Shown: positions 36,362-51,015 of the stretch, piece by piece
How positions within the stretch are numbered: the stretch's first letter is position 1
Layout: every line of letters begins with the position of its first letter
Origin: Ooceraea biroi
Lineage: Eukaryota; Arthropoda; Insecta; Hymenoptera; Formicidae
Length of the DNA: 64,000 bases
Reading direction: 5' to 3'
Assembly (NCBI RefSeq): GCF_003672135.1
Contig: NC_039506.1
Coordinates: forward strand, 16,926,001 to 16,990,000
Notes under the pieces: model-generated
Seen by the model: the letters and a program-made list of their open reading frames with translations, nothing else
What the model was told of the DNA's origin: nothing
Databases searched by the model: none
Position numbers and translations under genes: made by a program

Positions 36362-39300
36362 GATCGTAGACGAGCGAGCTGTCGCGGTCGTACGACACCG
36401 TCGAATGGCTGTTGTGCCGATCGTGTAAACGCGCGCCGGTGTAAACGCGTCGATAAACACGTAAGTCCACATCGTTACGCGCGGCCACGGGCCTCGACAA
36501 GCTATGTCTGTTATATCCTCACGTCCGGTAAACTCCCTGTGCAACCCTCGCGATTTTACGAAGACCTATGTTACGTCATGCGTCGGCCGTACGCGGATTA
36601 ACATAGTCATGCACCCGCGCGAGCGCACACGCTCCGTGTGCCTGTTTCAGCCGATCCGCCTCGTTTCGGGGGTGATTTATGATCGATCGGGGAAACCCTC
36701 TCCGCCCGCGACGCCCGCCAGAATTATTTAACTAAGACTCGCGTGTGTATACATATGCATCGCACCGATAATGCCGTTTCGATATCGTCGCCGAAAAGTA
36801 TCGAACGGCGACGAGAAAAAGGGAAGCACAAGTGAGCGCGCCTACATTTATATTTCGTCGTCGTGATAAGGGTGAAGCGCGCTGCGAGCGGTATTTCTTC
36901 CCCCGGCTCGGATTAGCTCGTTAGCTCGTGTACTTTTTACCGTACGACCCGCATACGTGTTGCTTCATCATCGATCGTAACGACGCGAGTCGTATAACCG
37001 GGCGCCGCGACAGGCGTAATGATAAAACTTTATTACGGATTATCGCGCGGAATAATGCAGCGTCAGATTTACGAGGCCGTTCGCGGCCGCGGCCGTGTGT
37101 GCGGTAGTTTCAGCAGGCGTTATCACGATAAATATTACAGCGGATTCTAATTTCATATTGATTAATCGTGCCGAGCCAAGAGAAAGACGTTCTCGAGAGA
37201 AAAAGGGAAAAAGAAATAGAAAAAGAAGGAGAGAGATAGACTTTGCGAATAGATACGAGCGGATGATCGAACTCGCACTTGCTCTAATATCCGCTCGAAT
37301 ATCAACGCAAGCGATGGTTTCGCGTTCCGTCCGAAACGCCATCATCGCGCGGCCGTAAACAGGCGGTTGGTCTTCCGCCTGCCCTTTAACCCTCATTAAC
37401 TGCACCTATGGCGCATCCAGCGTGCCGGCCGACCGACAAAAGTGTTACGAAGGGCAGACACGCGCGGATGCCGGCCGACGATCTAATTGGCCGTTTACCA
37501 GATGCGAAGGAATCATGATCGCTCCCGCCGGCCGCAAGTAATGAGAGGATAAGTGGCTACATGTGTAAGCTATACGTGTAAGCTACACGCCCGGTATCTC
37601 GATCACGTAGCGGCGAAACGAGCTGCGAGCCCGGCGAGAACTCAGCTCCGAGCGGTCCGGAACTCACCGGCGAAACGAAGAGTCTCAGCTCCACCCCCTG
37701 GCGCACCACCGCCACCCCCGACGATACGCGGACGATACGTGCACCTGCGAACCGTCTCGCTTCTCGTTCTTCTCTCGTGCCGTTTTCTTTAATCCAACAA
37801 CTTGCTGCAGAGACCGACCGTATCTCGGTGTCTCGGAAGGGAAATTGTTTGAGATCACCCCGGGAGAAGAAGGATCAATTCATTACGATCGTCTTAATCT
37901 CGTGAGACTCCTAGGATTACATATTCATGATTTTGTCGTTCTTTTTCATCAGAATACCGAATCGGGGTTATCTGTTAATGTTTGCGCCCTCAATTATGTA
38001 GGGTTGCCCTCGGGGAATAAGTAATAATATTGTGCAACATCTCAATCTGAAATCGAGACGCTTCCGCTCGCGAGAAGGCGTCGAAGAACCCTCGGCTCGC
38101 CCGCCTTCTTCCGAAACGTCGAAATAGAGGTTTCGGCCGGCGGAACTCGTTCGATCTGAACCCGATTCTGCCACGATCTCAGCGTACTAATGTGCAAATT
38201 GCTCTTCTACCTCGTGCCCTCCCTCTTGGCGAATTTTTTCGCTCATACTGCGAAACACGCTTCGATCCCGATGGGCGATGAGTCAGCTCCGTCTCTCTTT
38301 CTCTTTCTCTCTTGCTTTCCTTCCGTTTCGGGAAACAAGTCGAGAGCTTAATTGTATTACTCCCTCGCGCAGTAGACGAGCTGCTTTGTTCCGCTGAAAA
38401 TAGCAAGCTCGGAAAATTCTGAAAATCACGACCTCTTCCGGGGACGATACAACGGTGGAGGGGCGAGGAACGCTGTTTCGGAACGGCTGCGTGGATAATG
38501 AAACGTTACAGTATAACCGGATTACTCCTTTATTAGACAGTTTATTAGCCTCGTAAATGTCGTTTATTACGTACTAAGGATTTATTCTGCCAATCAAACC
38601 GGCACATAAAACTAAAGCGGAAGTACGCCCGCGTATATCTGACCCCGGTGTATAAAATAAAAGGGCAGGATCGGGGAAAAAATACATGTAACGGAATTGC
38701 AACGAGATTTCCCGTGACGTTCTCTCGCGCGTCATTCCACCCCCGACATTTCGCCATGTAGTACGTACGACCGCAGGCTCCATGGGAAACACGGAGTTTC
38801 TTATATTTTCAACCGCCGCGACGAAACCTGACGCTTAACACGCTCTCGTGCCAGATTCATCTTGAAAAATGTGACGTTTTCCGGCTGCGTGATCCATCAT
38901 CCATCTTTGCAGTCTCGCGATGATCTCAGCGTGACGATCGTTGCGCTCTCTTGCTCGTCGTTTAATATTTAATAGCGCGACGCGTTAAGTAACAATGAGC
39001 TTGTAATCGCATCGGAAAATTCGCGCGAAATTGTCGAGAGCAGAGCGATCGGCCGCGGGCTTTGAATATTAGGCCTCGGCTCTTAGCTCGGGGCCATTTT
39101 GACGGGACGGGATTATAATTAACACTAAAAGCATGGCGCTAATACCGGCGGTAAAAAATATTAACCGTTCTGCGGGGAGCGAGTAAAAAGGTAGGCCCCC
39201 CCCCCCACTCGCCGCCATCGCCCGGTACTCACGCAGGAGGATGATGGACCGCTCCCCCGTTTCTCTCCCCTTTCTTTTTTATATCTCTAATTATACGACG

Positions 39301-39662
39301 CTCGTAATTTACGAAAAATAACATTACGGTGCGCAAACATGGGACTACAATCTGCGCTACGAGCGGCATCATCCGAAACGCTCTCGGTAACTCGCGCACT
39401 CCCGGACGATCACAGGCTCGCGCGAGCACGCCCGCGATAATCGCCGGTCTCGGAATAAAAAAGATTACACTCGGGGCAATTCCTCGCGCCGCTCTATCGC
39501 TACGGGAAAATCGTCCATTTCCGCGCACACTTTTATTCCGGAGCGATAGTACCTCGTATAAAAGGAAAAGGGTGGCGGCGGGCGGCGAGTGAGAGAAAGG
39601 GGCGCGCTATAAGCAATGTTCCTAAAACGAATTGTCGTCATCGCAATACATATATATGTGTG

Positions 39663-39694
<32 letters not shown>

Positions 39695-39701
39695 TGTGTG
39701 C
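39663..39701. repeat. (TGCG)n microsatellite
   Basis: About nine TGCG units flanked by TG steps. Alternating purine-pyrimidine, GC-rich, so prone to Z-DNA. Confidence 0.9.
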
Positions 39702-41664
39702 AGATATCGTCGGCGACGCGATTTCGACGTCGCGTCGACGCCTCGTAAGCGGTTTAGCTAACATCGGGGTGCGCCTCGCAGGCGGGATGATCTCGGCATG
39801 AGCGCGTGAAGCTTGCGCGTATCGCCGAAAAATATTCTCCCGTCGCACCGAACGCTTGCAGAAGCGCGCTGAAGCGACGTCAAAGGAACATATTAATCGA
39901 GATACACGCGTCAACTGCGCAAACGTTTTGTAATAATTAATTAGGATAACTGTTGCGTTTATGTTCTTGCTTCTTGATAATCGCGAATTCCATACCCCTA
40001 TGTTCGCAATAAATTTCACCGGGGATTGATATTTGCGAATTTAACGAGATACGGGATGTAGGGATTCTCTCTCTTTCTCCGTTTCTTTAAACGGAAATCA
40101 AGAAAAATTGTCTCTCTCGCACACGTGCGCCGCTTTTAATGAAATACTTGCTCGCGACTCCGCAACGCCACGCTTCCGGCGTTTAAACGGGTAATAAAAC
40201 GTGCGATTTGCACTCCCAAAACATGCATTCGCTCAAAGCCCGTGTAATCACGACGAAAGCCACATAGTTACCAAAGATATTGGGTAGTTGTTGATCTCCC
40301 GTGTACGTTATGTTTGTCGCTCCTAACTAAAGGCCGCCGCAGGCAAAGCACACGCCGCAATATCACAACGGTATCGATTCTTCGCGCCGGGATACGCGCG
40401 AGCGCGCAGCCCGCAAAAATTCACGACAAATTCGGCGCGCGCGGCATGCGTGATCGCGCGATAAATTGCGAGGCCGATTTTACCCCTCGATTGAACGCAC
40501 CCCTCGCTCGCGCGCACGCTCGCTCGTTCGCGCGCGCTTTGTTCGGCCGGGTGTTTCCGCGCGGGCGGAAAACGAGGGTGGAACACGCCGGAAACAAGGA
40601 ACAAATTCACAAGACGCGAGTCCCTGGTACTACCATTAATGGTAATATCGCGAAATAACGCCGGCCGAAAAATACGGAAAATACGTAATATGAAACAAGG
40701 GATGTAATATTACGCAAGGATGTTTCACGTGTTGATGTTTCCAAAATATTTTGCAGAATAAATAAATAAATTCGTAGCAACAGCGCGATAATGTGAACAA
40801 TGCATATAGGGGTATTTCAGACGACGCACGGCGAGATCGAAACTCGCCCTCGTCCGTCTCGCTTCTTCACGAGTATCCGCTTTTAGATTGACTTCCCTTT
40901 GCGCCCGTTCTTTATGATATTGGCACAATCTCGTTCCTTATTGAAGGCCGTTCCCCTCTACCCTTTATCATATCTTAGACCTTACTAATGAAATATTCCC
41001 TTTGAAACATCAAACCTTTTTACGCAAATGTGTACTTTCTTTTTCATTATCGTACTTTAATGCAGTAAAATTTTTCATCCCGGCATTTTCTAGGAAGCGA
41101 ATACTGCGCGATATTCTCGCGCGCGCGTTTGATGCATTATAAAAGACGCGTAAAAGCACGTCAGAGGGAGAAAGGGAGAAAGAGTGGAAAATCGAGAATC
41201 GAGCATAAAACTTTAGGCTCGAAAAATACATACGTAGCAAACGATATAACTAGGCGAGAGAGTTGAGAGACGGTGCTTTTTCACAGGATCGAACGACGAT
41301 CCCGCCCACTCGTTAGACTAAAATTATCTCGCGCTGCCTTCGCGGAAACCTTAAAAAAACCTCCCGGTACAGTTCCAGTAAACGAAAAACAGAGGAGCGC
41401 GACACGGAACGGTGAAAAGGAAGATCCCAAGAAAAATATACCCGAGTACAAAGAGGGTTTCTCTCTCCCTTTCTCTCTTTCTTTTCACGCGGATGCCTTT
41501 CTCACCGTTTCGCGTATTTTCCTCTTTTTCTTTTTTTTTCTCTCTCTGTGTCCTCCAGCGTCTTTTCGCGGATACGTGAGAACAAGAGGATTACACGATC
41601 GACGTTTAACCAAACGATTAGCTCCTCGCGTTATGCCGAAGGCGTCTCGTCTGTCTCTCACCGC

Positions 41665-41698
<34 letters not shown>

Positions 41699-41710
41699 TC
41701 CTTTCTCTCT
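41665..41710. repeat. (CT)n microsatellite
   Basis: A long CT run with CGCT and TTCCTTT interruptions. Confidence 0.9.
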
Positions 41711-42585
41711 CGTGTCTCCACTTGGTTTAACATCATAATGAGCCGCACGCCTTTTACGTGCCTCTCTCCTTTCCCCGAGACGCGAGGTGTCTCTTAGGGC
41801 CTCCAGGCTGCACCGTGCAACCGGATTATTTATTTATCGTTTGAAGAATGTGCCGGACGTAACGCGCGCATCTCCCTTTCCCTTTGAGTCGCCAGCCGGA
41901 GCTCGAGAGCGAGGTAACGCGCATGAAATTTCTGTATTTCTCACAGAATTTCAACGTTGCACGTACCGCTTCCTGTTGCGAGCGGTAGCGCGCGAGAGGA
42001 CGCCGTCCTTATTTGATACGCGACGAGCGCCGCGTCGCGTTGGGTTGTTGTGAGGGTAAAAGGGGTGTCAAGTCGCACCTCCAGGACATATCTGGAACGC
42101 TTCATCGCCTGACCTGACCCGGTTCGCCACCACTTCGTGTGACCTCTTCCCCCTGACCTCGAGATTTTCATAACGCGCGCGATTGAAGTCGAGGACTTGC
42201 ATGTATTTTTCGAGAATAACGTAACGTCGAGAATAATGGTGACAAGTCGGATACAAATGCTGACCTCTCGTGATTGACGCAAAGTTCTTCATTTCAGAAG
42301 ACTGAACGCTGCTGAAGTGCACAGCACTGTTTTTCGCGGAGCGGAATTTTTTTACAGACATACGTGACTTTTAGCTGGCTGTATTTATTAATATGGATGA
42401 CCGCCGCGTACGATATTAGATTATAAAACTCCCCGGGCCAGTATCCGTGTTTCAAGTTAAAGTTGATACAAGTGTAGCCGCGCACGAGCTCGCCCAATTA
42501 TCGCTTAAACCCGGCGCTAAGTGTACGCGCGCTGGCCCTTTAGTAGATTAACCAGCAAATTTGTTCAATGAGTTTACTAATGGCC

Positions 42586-42605
42586 GGAGGGAGGGGGGGG
42601 AGGGG
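42586..42605 (+). other. G-rich tract
   Basis: GGAGGGAGGGGGGGGAGGGG-type sequence with G runs of 2, 3, 8 and 4. It can form a quadruplex on the plus strand. Confidence 0.5.
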
Positions 42606-44953
42606 TAGTAGTCTCGTTAATGAAAAATAACTCGACGCGCCTCTGTGGTTTAGAAAATCGAGGTCGCACCCGTAATGGCCCCGTCCGGCGGCGGCGAGAT
42701 GACCTTTCGATAAGACGCCGGCATTTATTACTTTCGGAAAATCGAGCAGCCGCGCGCGCGCGCACCTCTAATCGAAAACTCGAATGATTTCAGCCTGTTA
42801 ATGAGTACCACCGTGGGCGATACAGTGCGAGCCGGGGTTACATAACCGGCGCGCTGAATTGATTACATCGGCGGGCGAGCCAATTAAACCGGCCTTGATT
42901 AATTTGACTTCTGACTATTCCATTTATTTCCATTAATTGACTTGCCAGGATAAACCGATAAGAGTTTACGTTTCCATTCCACCCCGGAGGCACCACTCCG
43001 CCGATCATAGCTGATACAAGACGCTACGCGACCCGTCCGCGTTGCGATCCGCTCGTTGCGGACCGCGCCAGGAGTCGCAGCACAAAGAAGCCGAAGGCCT
43101 CCCTCCTCCCGGCCATTAGCGCCGCGCCAATAATTACGCTAATAATTCAAACTTAATCGTATTAGCTGGATAATTGCTTCCCCGAAGGCGGCCGTGTAAC
43201 AACGCAGGCGGATATATTAGCCGACGCCCGCTTCCGAAAAGTGGAAACCAATTAATATCAACATGGAGATATTACGCGTAAGCGCGCGCGCGGCTGCTCA
43301 CGGAACCGCACGTATGTGCATTTATATACGGAAGGACGGGGGACGGCGGGCGGGTTCATTCAGCCGCGAATTAAACTGGAACAATTTACGTGGAGACCAC
43401 GATTCGGACGTCTCGAATCGGCGTCGCGGTGCCGTCTGGGGTATACCGTAAACGCTTTCGTCATCGCGTCGTGGCGCGTCCAGAGGGATCGGCATCATTA
43501 TTTAACCGCAACGTAATCGGGATACCAACTGACGCGCGTGCGTGTAAAAGAGCCACGAGAGGCTGTGTATACGCGGCCGCATCACGTTATTAATCCGGCT
43601 CCTTTCTGATAACGAGGCAACCCCTTTAATTCACCGCAGCGACTCGACCGCCCGGGACTCCAGCACCATCTCTTGTGCCCCTGCGCGCCTTAAGTCCTAA
43701 TCCCGACTAACAAAAATACGCCGCCCTCGTGCGGAGCCACACGGTCGCGCGCGGGTTCATTCGCCGCGAGCGCGGGGGCGGCTTAATCGCGTTAAGGGGT
43801 TATGAATGGTCGTGGGAAATGCATGTCCCCGCGTATGCACACCCCGTAGACACCGCCAATTAGCGCATTTAACGTTTTTCGAGGGGAAAACCGCCGCCGG
43901 CTCCTCGTGTGCACACCCTCTCCCTCTTGTTTTCTCGTTCCTGATAGCGCCGAGAATCACGAGGATCGCGGTGCACGCTCGCCGCACGCTCGCTCTGCTG
44001 TATTTGCCCCATTAACGTTCCCCGTAGCGCTGCTCTTTTGCGGTAGTGTAGGGTGAATGAATGACACTGCATCCGGCAACAAAAATCCAGCTTTCTAGCA
44101 TTCTCTCCGCCACGCTCCGACTATTAGATTACTGTGTCACTCGTCATTATGCTGCTATCGCGTGATTCGGGAGGGGGTTGCGCGGAGTGCGTGCTACTTG
44201 AAAATTCCGCGGGGGTGCACGCAGCGAGCGAAGCGGGGGCGACGGGGCTTACAACGCGAAACCACATTTCTCGGATTGCCTTCCTTTGTTTCCCGGATAG
44301 GAAAGGGGTAGCTCCAGAATCACCTCGAGCATATTCGCGCGCTTTCAGATCAACGACTCGAGCGTTTTTGTCATGTTCGTTTACGCGGAGCCATCATCTG
44401 TTACGTAACACTGGCGATGTGTCTATAAATATAACGAGCGTATTTGCGCACCCTCCTCGTGTGATACGTCGTGTAGCGCCGGGCGACTGTACTCGAGCGC
44501 GTAACTCCGGCGATTAAATCTGATCCCGAACGTCGCGGGCGTATAGTACGAGCATTAGCTCGTAATGTAACGAGATCCCTCTCTCTTTTCGCCCTACCAT
44601 CCCTGTGGACCATAATACAAGATGCGACATAAAAGAAGGCGAGCGCGCGAGAGATTACACGACGAGGGCGGCGGGCCAGGGGGAGTGAGAGCGACAAATT
44701 AGGACAAAACCATCAAAATGCCCGTTGATGCGTCGCGGATTAAAGCGCGCTCACCTGGCCGGTACCTGCGATGGTATTACTGCACCCCCGCTGCCCCGAC
44801 GCGCCACCCCGTCCCTCTACCCTTATCCGGCAGCCCCGGGAAACGTTTGTTTTACGACGCTAACGAGAATACACCGTATCTACCCGTCAAGCCCGCGTGA
44901 CGTGACAACGCCGAGGTTACGACCGGGGTCGCGCGCGCTCGAGGGAGGAGGGT

Positions 44954-44976
44954 GAGAGAGAGAGAGAGAGAGAGAG
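44954..44976. repeat. (GA)n microsatellite
   Basis: About eleven GA units. Confidence 0.9.
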
Positions 44977-47900
44977 GTGGAAGAGAGTGACAATCGATAC
45001 GCCATCGTATATGTACTAGGCAAACCGGTTGCCTGCGGCGCCGAGCCTCTGACACTCGGGATACATTGTTTGAGATGCTGTTAGGCTCGTTTCGATCCAG
45101 TCAGCAAAGAGTCGGGGACGCGCGCTGCCGGCGCCGCGTAGATCGATGTTAACCCTCCGCGCCGCACGCGAGGGGGTGAGAATCAACAAAGAGCGAGGCC
45201 GGCCGATGTGGGACAGCAGGCGCGCCTAAGTGATAGATTTTTCGCGGCGGAAGAAAAACGATCCGATAACTGTGGCTCTACGCGGGGAAGGGGAGGGTGC
45301 ACCGGAAGGAACAGTGCTCTATCGGGGACGGATGTTGCCCCTGCCAAACCTGAGACTTGCGAGTTTCGGCAGAAAGTAGCAAAGTGTGCGGTAAAGCGAA
45401 GACTCGCGAAAGGGGAGGCTCTTTCTCTTTGCTGCGCGATTTAATTATTAAATTCTGTCGAGTATTATTTAATTAATGTAATTTATGGATACTCGTGTTT
45501 AGATCTTGGATTAGTCTGCGGGCTTTCTAATAATCGGGATTCGCGAGCGTGAGTTTGCACGTAAGACGGAAAGAAACGTGTCACGTGCGGCAAATTGTCG
45601 CGATTTAAAATGAATGCAGGAACAAAAGGGGTAATCGGGTCACAGCTGGGTCTCTCGATGGAATCCGCGGCGAACGTGATTGCGTCACGTCGATCCATAT
45701 TCCATATTCAGCGGGACGTGGCTAAATCCGTATATAAATTTTTCAACCACGTTTAATGAGGCGTTATATTGATTGACTCGGTCAAAGATAAAAACGATGC
45801 GATGAGAGGGTAAAAGTGAGTCCGCGCTCGTATCGCAACGTATCGTATCATCAGAATCTTGATTTTCCTGAGACAAATGTTATACTTGACTTTGTTAAAT
45901 ATTTAAAGAATTCCATTGACGCTTTCGGACATTTGCACGTGCATTCATGTAACGCTGAAATGAAACGCGAAATCTGTGGTATTGAGGTGACCTCACTGCG
46001 AGTTCCATTTAAAGATGTTTAATTGGATTCTCTACGTTGACAATTTCAACTAAGAGAAAAGAGATTTTATTAGAAAAGAATGTCACGAGGCGAGAGAATT
46101 GGCAGGGAAAGTTCAATAAAATCAAAATAGTTGGACAATCTTGTTATACTTGCTGGTGCAGGCAAGCAGACCAGAGAATAAACTGTATAACGCGATACAT
46201 CGCCGCTTGATTGTTGAAATTGTTTAACTCGCGCTTAACGCGCGCGGTATGCGGCGCACAGAAAATATGGTAAATAGTCTGAAAACTGTAACGCAGCTGC
46301 GCAACTCTTTCGCAAATTTAATCGCGGCGCAAACACGTTTAGCGGTTACATATTTCCGCGACCGTGAGACCTCTGCCAACCGGCCCCTCCGCGCGACACG
46401 TATATTCCGGAATGATTAAAGACGCAAACTTTTAATAAATAATTAGACGCGGGGCGAGGCGCCGCGCAGTCAGGTAAATCACTGACGCGGAAGTTTGACC
46501 GCATCTGTGAACGCCGCACCTGCTGGGCTTTTGCACCCTCGGTACGTCCGAGATGCATTAATCTTCGACAATGACGATCATTCTCGACGTTTGTTTAGAT
46601 TTCTCGTTAGAATTTCGTTAGAATTTCCTCGAGGAAAATTACGCGCAGAATCGCTCGTTCGCACATCCGCCCGCCTCGCAATCCCTTCTGTCGACCGCGC
46701 GTTATCGCGCGTTGCAACATTCAAAATCCCCCATCGTGCACGGTCTACTCGGTGCCGTTTGCGGTCACCCCCCAGGAGCCCTACCTCCCTCGCGCACCCC
46801 CGGACGTTCAGCTTAACGTGTAAGGGTCGCCGTGAGCGGGAATACAACCCGAGGGAATTTTATTTCATCGTTACAGGACAACCTGATGTCCGCTGTAATG
46901 TCGCCGTACTCGCCGGCTGAACGGGAGCTATAACCATACCGCAAAGCGGAGTTCGGTTTACTTCCACCCTCCCCCTGTTTCGCACCTCGCCCAGCGGCCA
47001 GCGGAATATTCGGGGCGGGAATCTCGCGCGGAGTCGCCGCGCGTTGGTCGTCGGTGATCCTCAAGAGCTACGCGTGCCTCGCAGATATTTCAGAAACATT
47101 TCAGAAAAACCTCAGCGCGGCTGGTTTCGTGCCCTCTCCGTGAGGGGAGGCAGCGGGGGACAAACGAGGTCCCGTTTCGAGGGTTTATCTCCAAGTCGCC
47201 GGGGGTGAATGGGGCGACGACCCGGTGCGCGCGGAAACTACACCGTACTATCTTCACGATATCGCGATACGATGGTAACCGAGGGCTAGAAGAGGGATGG
47301 GGGTCCCGCGATTCTCCAAGAGTTTCGCGGTTCCCGGTCGCCGTTGCGACCGACCGGATACGAGGGTCACCGGTGTCGTGTCCGGTCAGTTCTCGCATCG
47401 GGCATCGGGGGTCATCATGCTCTACTGCACTGCAGTTTCGAGCCGGCTAAACGCACTTTGCCGCTAGAACCCCCGCAGGAAGGGAGATAAGGAGGAAATT
47501 CCGAGGGGATGCTGCCTGAGGGGAGAGCACGCGCGGACGACGACACGGAGGCGTCGTTACGGATGCTGCGGATGCCGGGATGCACTCAGGAGCGGCGCAC
47601 GACGAGGGCTAAGAGCGAACTCGCCTCGAGTCTGATCACTTCCAATCTCACCCAGTCGAAGCCATGACTCGATAAAAACGACGGAATTTTATTTACTCCG
47701 TTTCGCGCGATAAATTATTTTAAAAAATTGACTGGCTGTCTCTCAAACAAAAGTGTTTCTCTCGCGGGAGTGCATTGATGGTGAATCCGAAGCGCGAGTG
47801 CAGCGAGTTGTACATTTCCATAGAGATCCGTTCCTGGCGCACGTAACGACTGCGGAAAGCGAGACTTCGCCCTGGAGGATTCGAGGGCGCACCCTTCGCG

Positions 47901-49330
47901 AGATGTGTGTACCGCCGTCGTGTTCGGCAACGATAATTCGATACGGCGAACACAACCGTGCCACTAGCAACTTGTCACTTAACTCGCCACCGACCATAGT
48001 TTATGCTCGATCGCAGTCTATTAAATTGGGGCACAGCTGGCGGGGAGACAAGCGCAGCGAGGATAGCGAGGGCAAATTTTTCGCGAGAATTCCGGGGGAG
48101 ACACTGGTGTCCCCGCAAACTCTACGTGGGATCCGCGACTGATAAAATAAAAAAAAAACTCGACGTTGCGGCTTGTTAACGCGGGACGACACACGGCAAT
48201 ATAGAAATTACTAAAATTCCGCAGAGGTGCAATGAGGGTTCCGTATTTTCAAATTTTATCGAATGACGTCACGTGGCACGGTGTGCATTATTCGCGTCGG
48301 GAAACGAGAGGCGGAGAGCCATTTGATAAATATCGGATGCCTGCAAATTTGCATTAAGCTGATCAAGCCGCGCTCGCTTTTTGTCGATGATCACGAGGAT
48401 CTCCGATGTTGGTGAAGATCATCCGATATCGCGCGAGGATAAATTAAAAAAGAAAAAAAGAAATCTGCGTTATTGGATAGGTAATCATTTACACATTGCA
48501 CATTGCCACTTCAAACGGTCGGCCGCGCGCATTAAATCGCATCGCGCAAATATTCGGATCCTTTGTGCGCACCCGCAACAAAAGCCCGCCGTTCGCGATA
48601 ATCATCCCCCTTTAAATAATAGATACCGGTATGTCGCGGTGACAGCGGGATACGCTTGGCCAAGTTCCACGTATATTTTTGCGAATTTCACGGGCTATCA
48701 CCGTCGCCACGAAAAAGAGGCAAAATGACGACGAGTCTGCGAGGGCGAGCGAGAGCGCACCCGGACATTCCTCGTGACGGATCGAACGACCATCCTCGTT
48801 CCCGCCCTCCTGTGCGAGCGGAAGTTCCGGATATCAAACGCAACGTCGGCCAGAGGATAGTAATTAATATATTCCCCGGAGGTATGCACGGGACTAAGCG
48901 AGAGTCCATCGGAGTCCTGGATGCGACGAGCGACTAGAGGCTCCGATTAGAGCAACTCAATTCGGAACTTCTCTAGCCGTAATTATTCCGTCCATAATTT
49001 TGCATTTATTATGCACTTGGCCGTACAGATTGATCCGTGCCCCGATCAGGCGGGATGTGTTCGTCGCGAAATGTCTTGCCTGTTCTCCTCCAAAATTGAT
49101 GATACGTTCCGCGCGACATTTGTTCTGATTTCATTGAACAGCATTATTCTAAAATTATTGTTATATGTTGTGTGTGTGATTAATATTATATATTGTATTA
49201 TTGTACAAAATGTTTCGTTGCACAATGAAATCGCGACTCGAATAACGAATGCATTTATGCATGTAGCACGTATGTGCGTGCTCGAATTTTTACGGAATTA
49301 TTATCGACCTTTATCGGCTGGTTCCTCTTT

Positions 49331-49384
49331 CATATACATATATACATGTGTATATAATATATACATATATACATATACATATAT
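49331..49384. repeat. AT-rich (CATATA)n-type tract
   Basis: Imperfect alternating TA/CATATA sequence of about 54 bp with several internal palindromes. Confidence 0.8.
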
Positions 49385-50534
49385 CGCGCGCAAATTAAAT
49401 TATAATGACTGGTTCCGTTACGTTCCCTTTGCGGAAAACGATCCGCAATCCGCGACAATGCCGGAAACAATCGCGCGGGATAATCATTTTTATTACATCG
49501 CCGAGATGCTGGCGCGGGAATGAAAAATCGAACCGATTCCGCGACCCGAGGTTACACCGCGATGTGTAATATAATATGAATACGGAATACTTTCGTGCCC
49601 GCGGATTTATTGCGCCGTTGAATTACAGTTTGATTAGCCGGTGCCGGATATGTATGATAATTGCAGCGATACCACCGCGCGCGCGCTCTTATTGCGTGGG
49701 CTAACGCAATCGCATAAATCACGATACGGCGCTAATTATTCTCCTCGGCCAAAATGCATCTCCTTGTGAATTATACATATAAAGCGATTTCCCGCGTGTG
49801 TCATAAATTATTCCGCGGATGACATTTCCTGTGTTCCTGCGCCTCTCTAACCCCATATCCCGATCATCTTTTCGAGGGTCAAATTTCCATCCGGAAAACG
49901 CTCCGGGAATCCTCCCGCGCTGCTGCCGCTCTCCACCTCCTCGTTTCAGCATTAAAGCCGAAATGCCGACGAAAAAATTACCCGCCCGTCCGCGTTAATG
50001 GGGGGCCAATTTTATAAATAGAAAGAGCCGAGATGGGGAGCGGGCCGATAACGTCGTCGGAAAACGAATGGATTCCCTGCAAAATCGTGGCCCGCGATTA
50101 TTTTCAGCGGAACGCTAGGCGTACGCTATATTTAGAACACGATTATGATTAATTCACCCGCATCCCTTTCCTCCCCCTCCCGCCGCCGCGCGAGCCCTCG
50201 CTTCGGCTTGGACGTTAAGCCGTAATAATCCGGGCGTTATCGCGAGTAATCGCACTGGCCGACTTCCGGTCGCGAATTACGTATTTCCAGACGCGGCCGA
50301 ACGTTTTCGAGCCGACGCGGCCGTCGGCCACCACCCGGCACGGTAAAAATCCCGCGGCGATTCTTGCCAGTGCGTTTTCCGTGCGCATCCGCACGATCCG
50401 AATTACGTGGCGGTCATTATGGTAATAACCGTTCGCGTATCTCACCGGCTATTAATTCCGGCCGCTGCTATAAGCCCCGTATTTATGGCCGCGAACGGTG
50501 GCGCGTTGCCGGCGCTCGCCGGTTCGCTGCACCG

Positions 50535-50560
50535 TTGCTGCTACTGCTGCTGCTGCTGCG
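50535..50560. repeat. (CTG)n trinucleotide repeat
   Basis: TTGCTGCTA followed by five CTG units. Confidence 0.8.
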
Positions 50561-50950
50561 AACGGTCACGAGAGTCATATTAAAAGCCGGAAAATTGAAA
50601 ACGAAACAGTGTCGCGCCGAGTTACCGTTCGATTGAACGCGAGACCAGGAGGGTTGAAGAGAGAACGGGGGAGGGCGGAGAGCGCGAGGGAAGCGCGCGT
50701 GAGGCGCGGATTTTCCGCGTACCCATCTCGCAAAGTCTCATCTCGGGGCTCTTTTATTTTTTACCCCCTTTTTTGCGCTCGCGCACGTTCGTCGTTAGTG
50801 TGGTGGAAAATATGTCGGATGTACGTCGATTCGGCCGCGACCGCTGCGCTTTGCTGCCCTTCGTTCATCCAGTGACAGTTTCCATCAGCTACTAGGAGAC
50901 TTATCGTGCGATCATTAAAGATTACTGCAGCCGATAAGAGCTGTGAAAGC

Positions 50951-50953
<3 letters not shown>

Positions 50954-51009
<56 letters not shown>

Positions 51010-51015
51010 CCTCCC
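50954..51015. repeat. Long (CT)n microsatellite
   Basis: About 26 uninterrupted CT units followed by CCCT units. It is the longest simple repeat in the window, a polypurine-polypyrimidine mirror that can form triplex DNA and offers many GAGA-type sites. Confidence 0.95.

Larger units (their letters stand above)
36362..42585. other. Non-coding stretch, no gene recognised
   Basis: CpG-rich DNA with an 11-C run at 39196-39206, a TGCG repeat and a CT repeat (listed separately), and a tandem GTGTAAGCTA duplication near 37563-37583. The largest frames (184 codons minus at 39465-40019; 174 codons plus at 41273-41797) run through the microsatellites and are chance products of them. Confidence 0.5.
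42606..50953. other. Non-coding stretch, no gene recognised
   Basis: About 42780-43260 is rich in ATTA/TAAT words set in CpG-rich DNA (for example CCAATTAAACCGG), which often marks conserved non-coding enhancers in insects; conservation cannot be judged here. About 45700-46200 is AT-rich. A TA/CATATA run lies at 49331-49384 and a CTG repeat at 50535-50560. No coding exon is evident. Confidence 0.45.
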
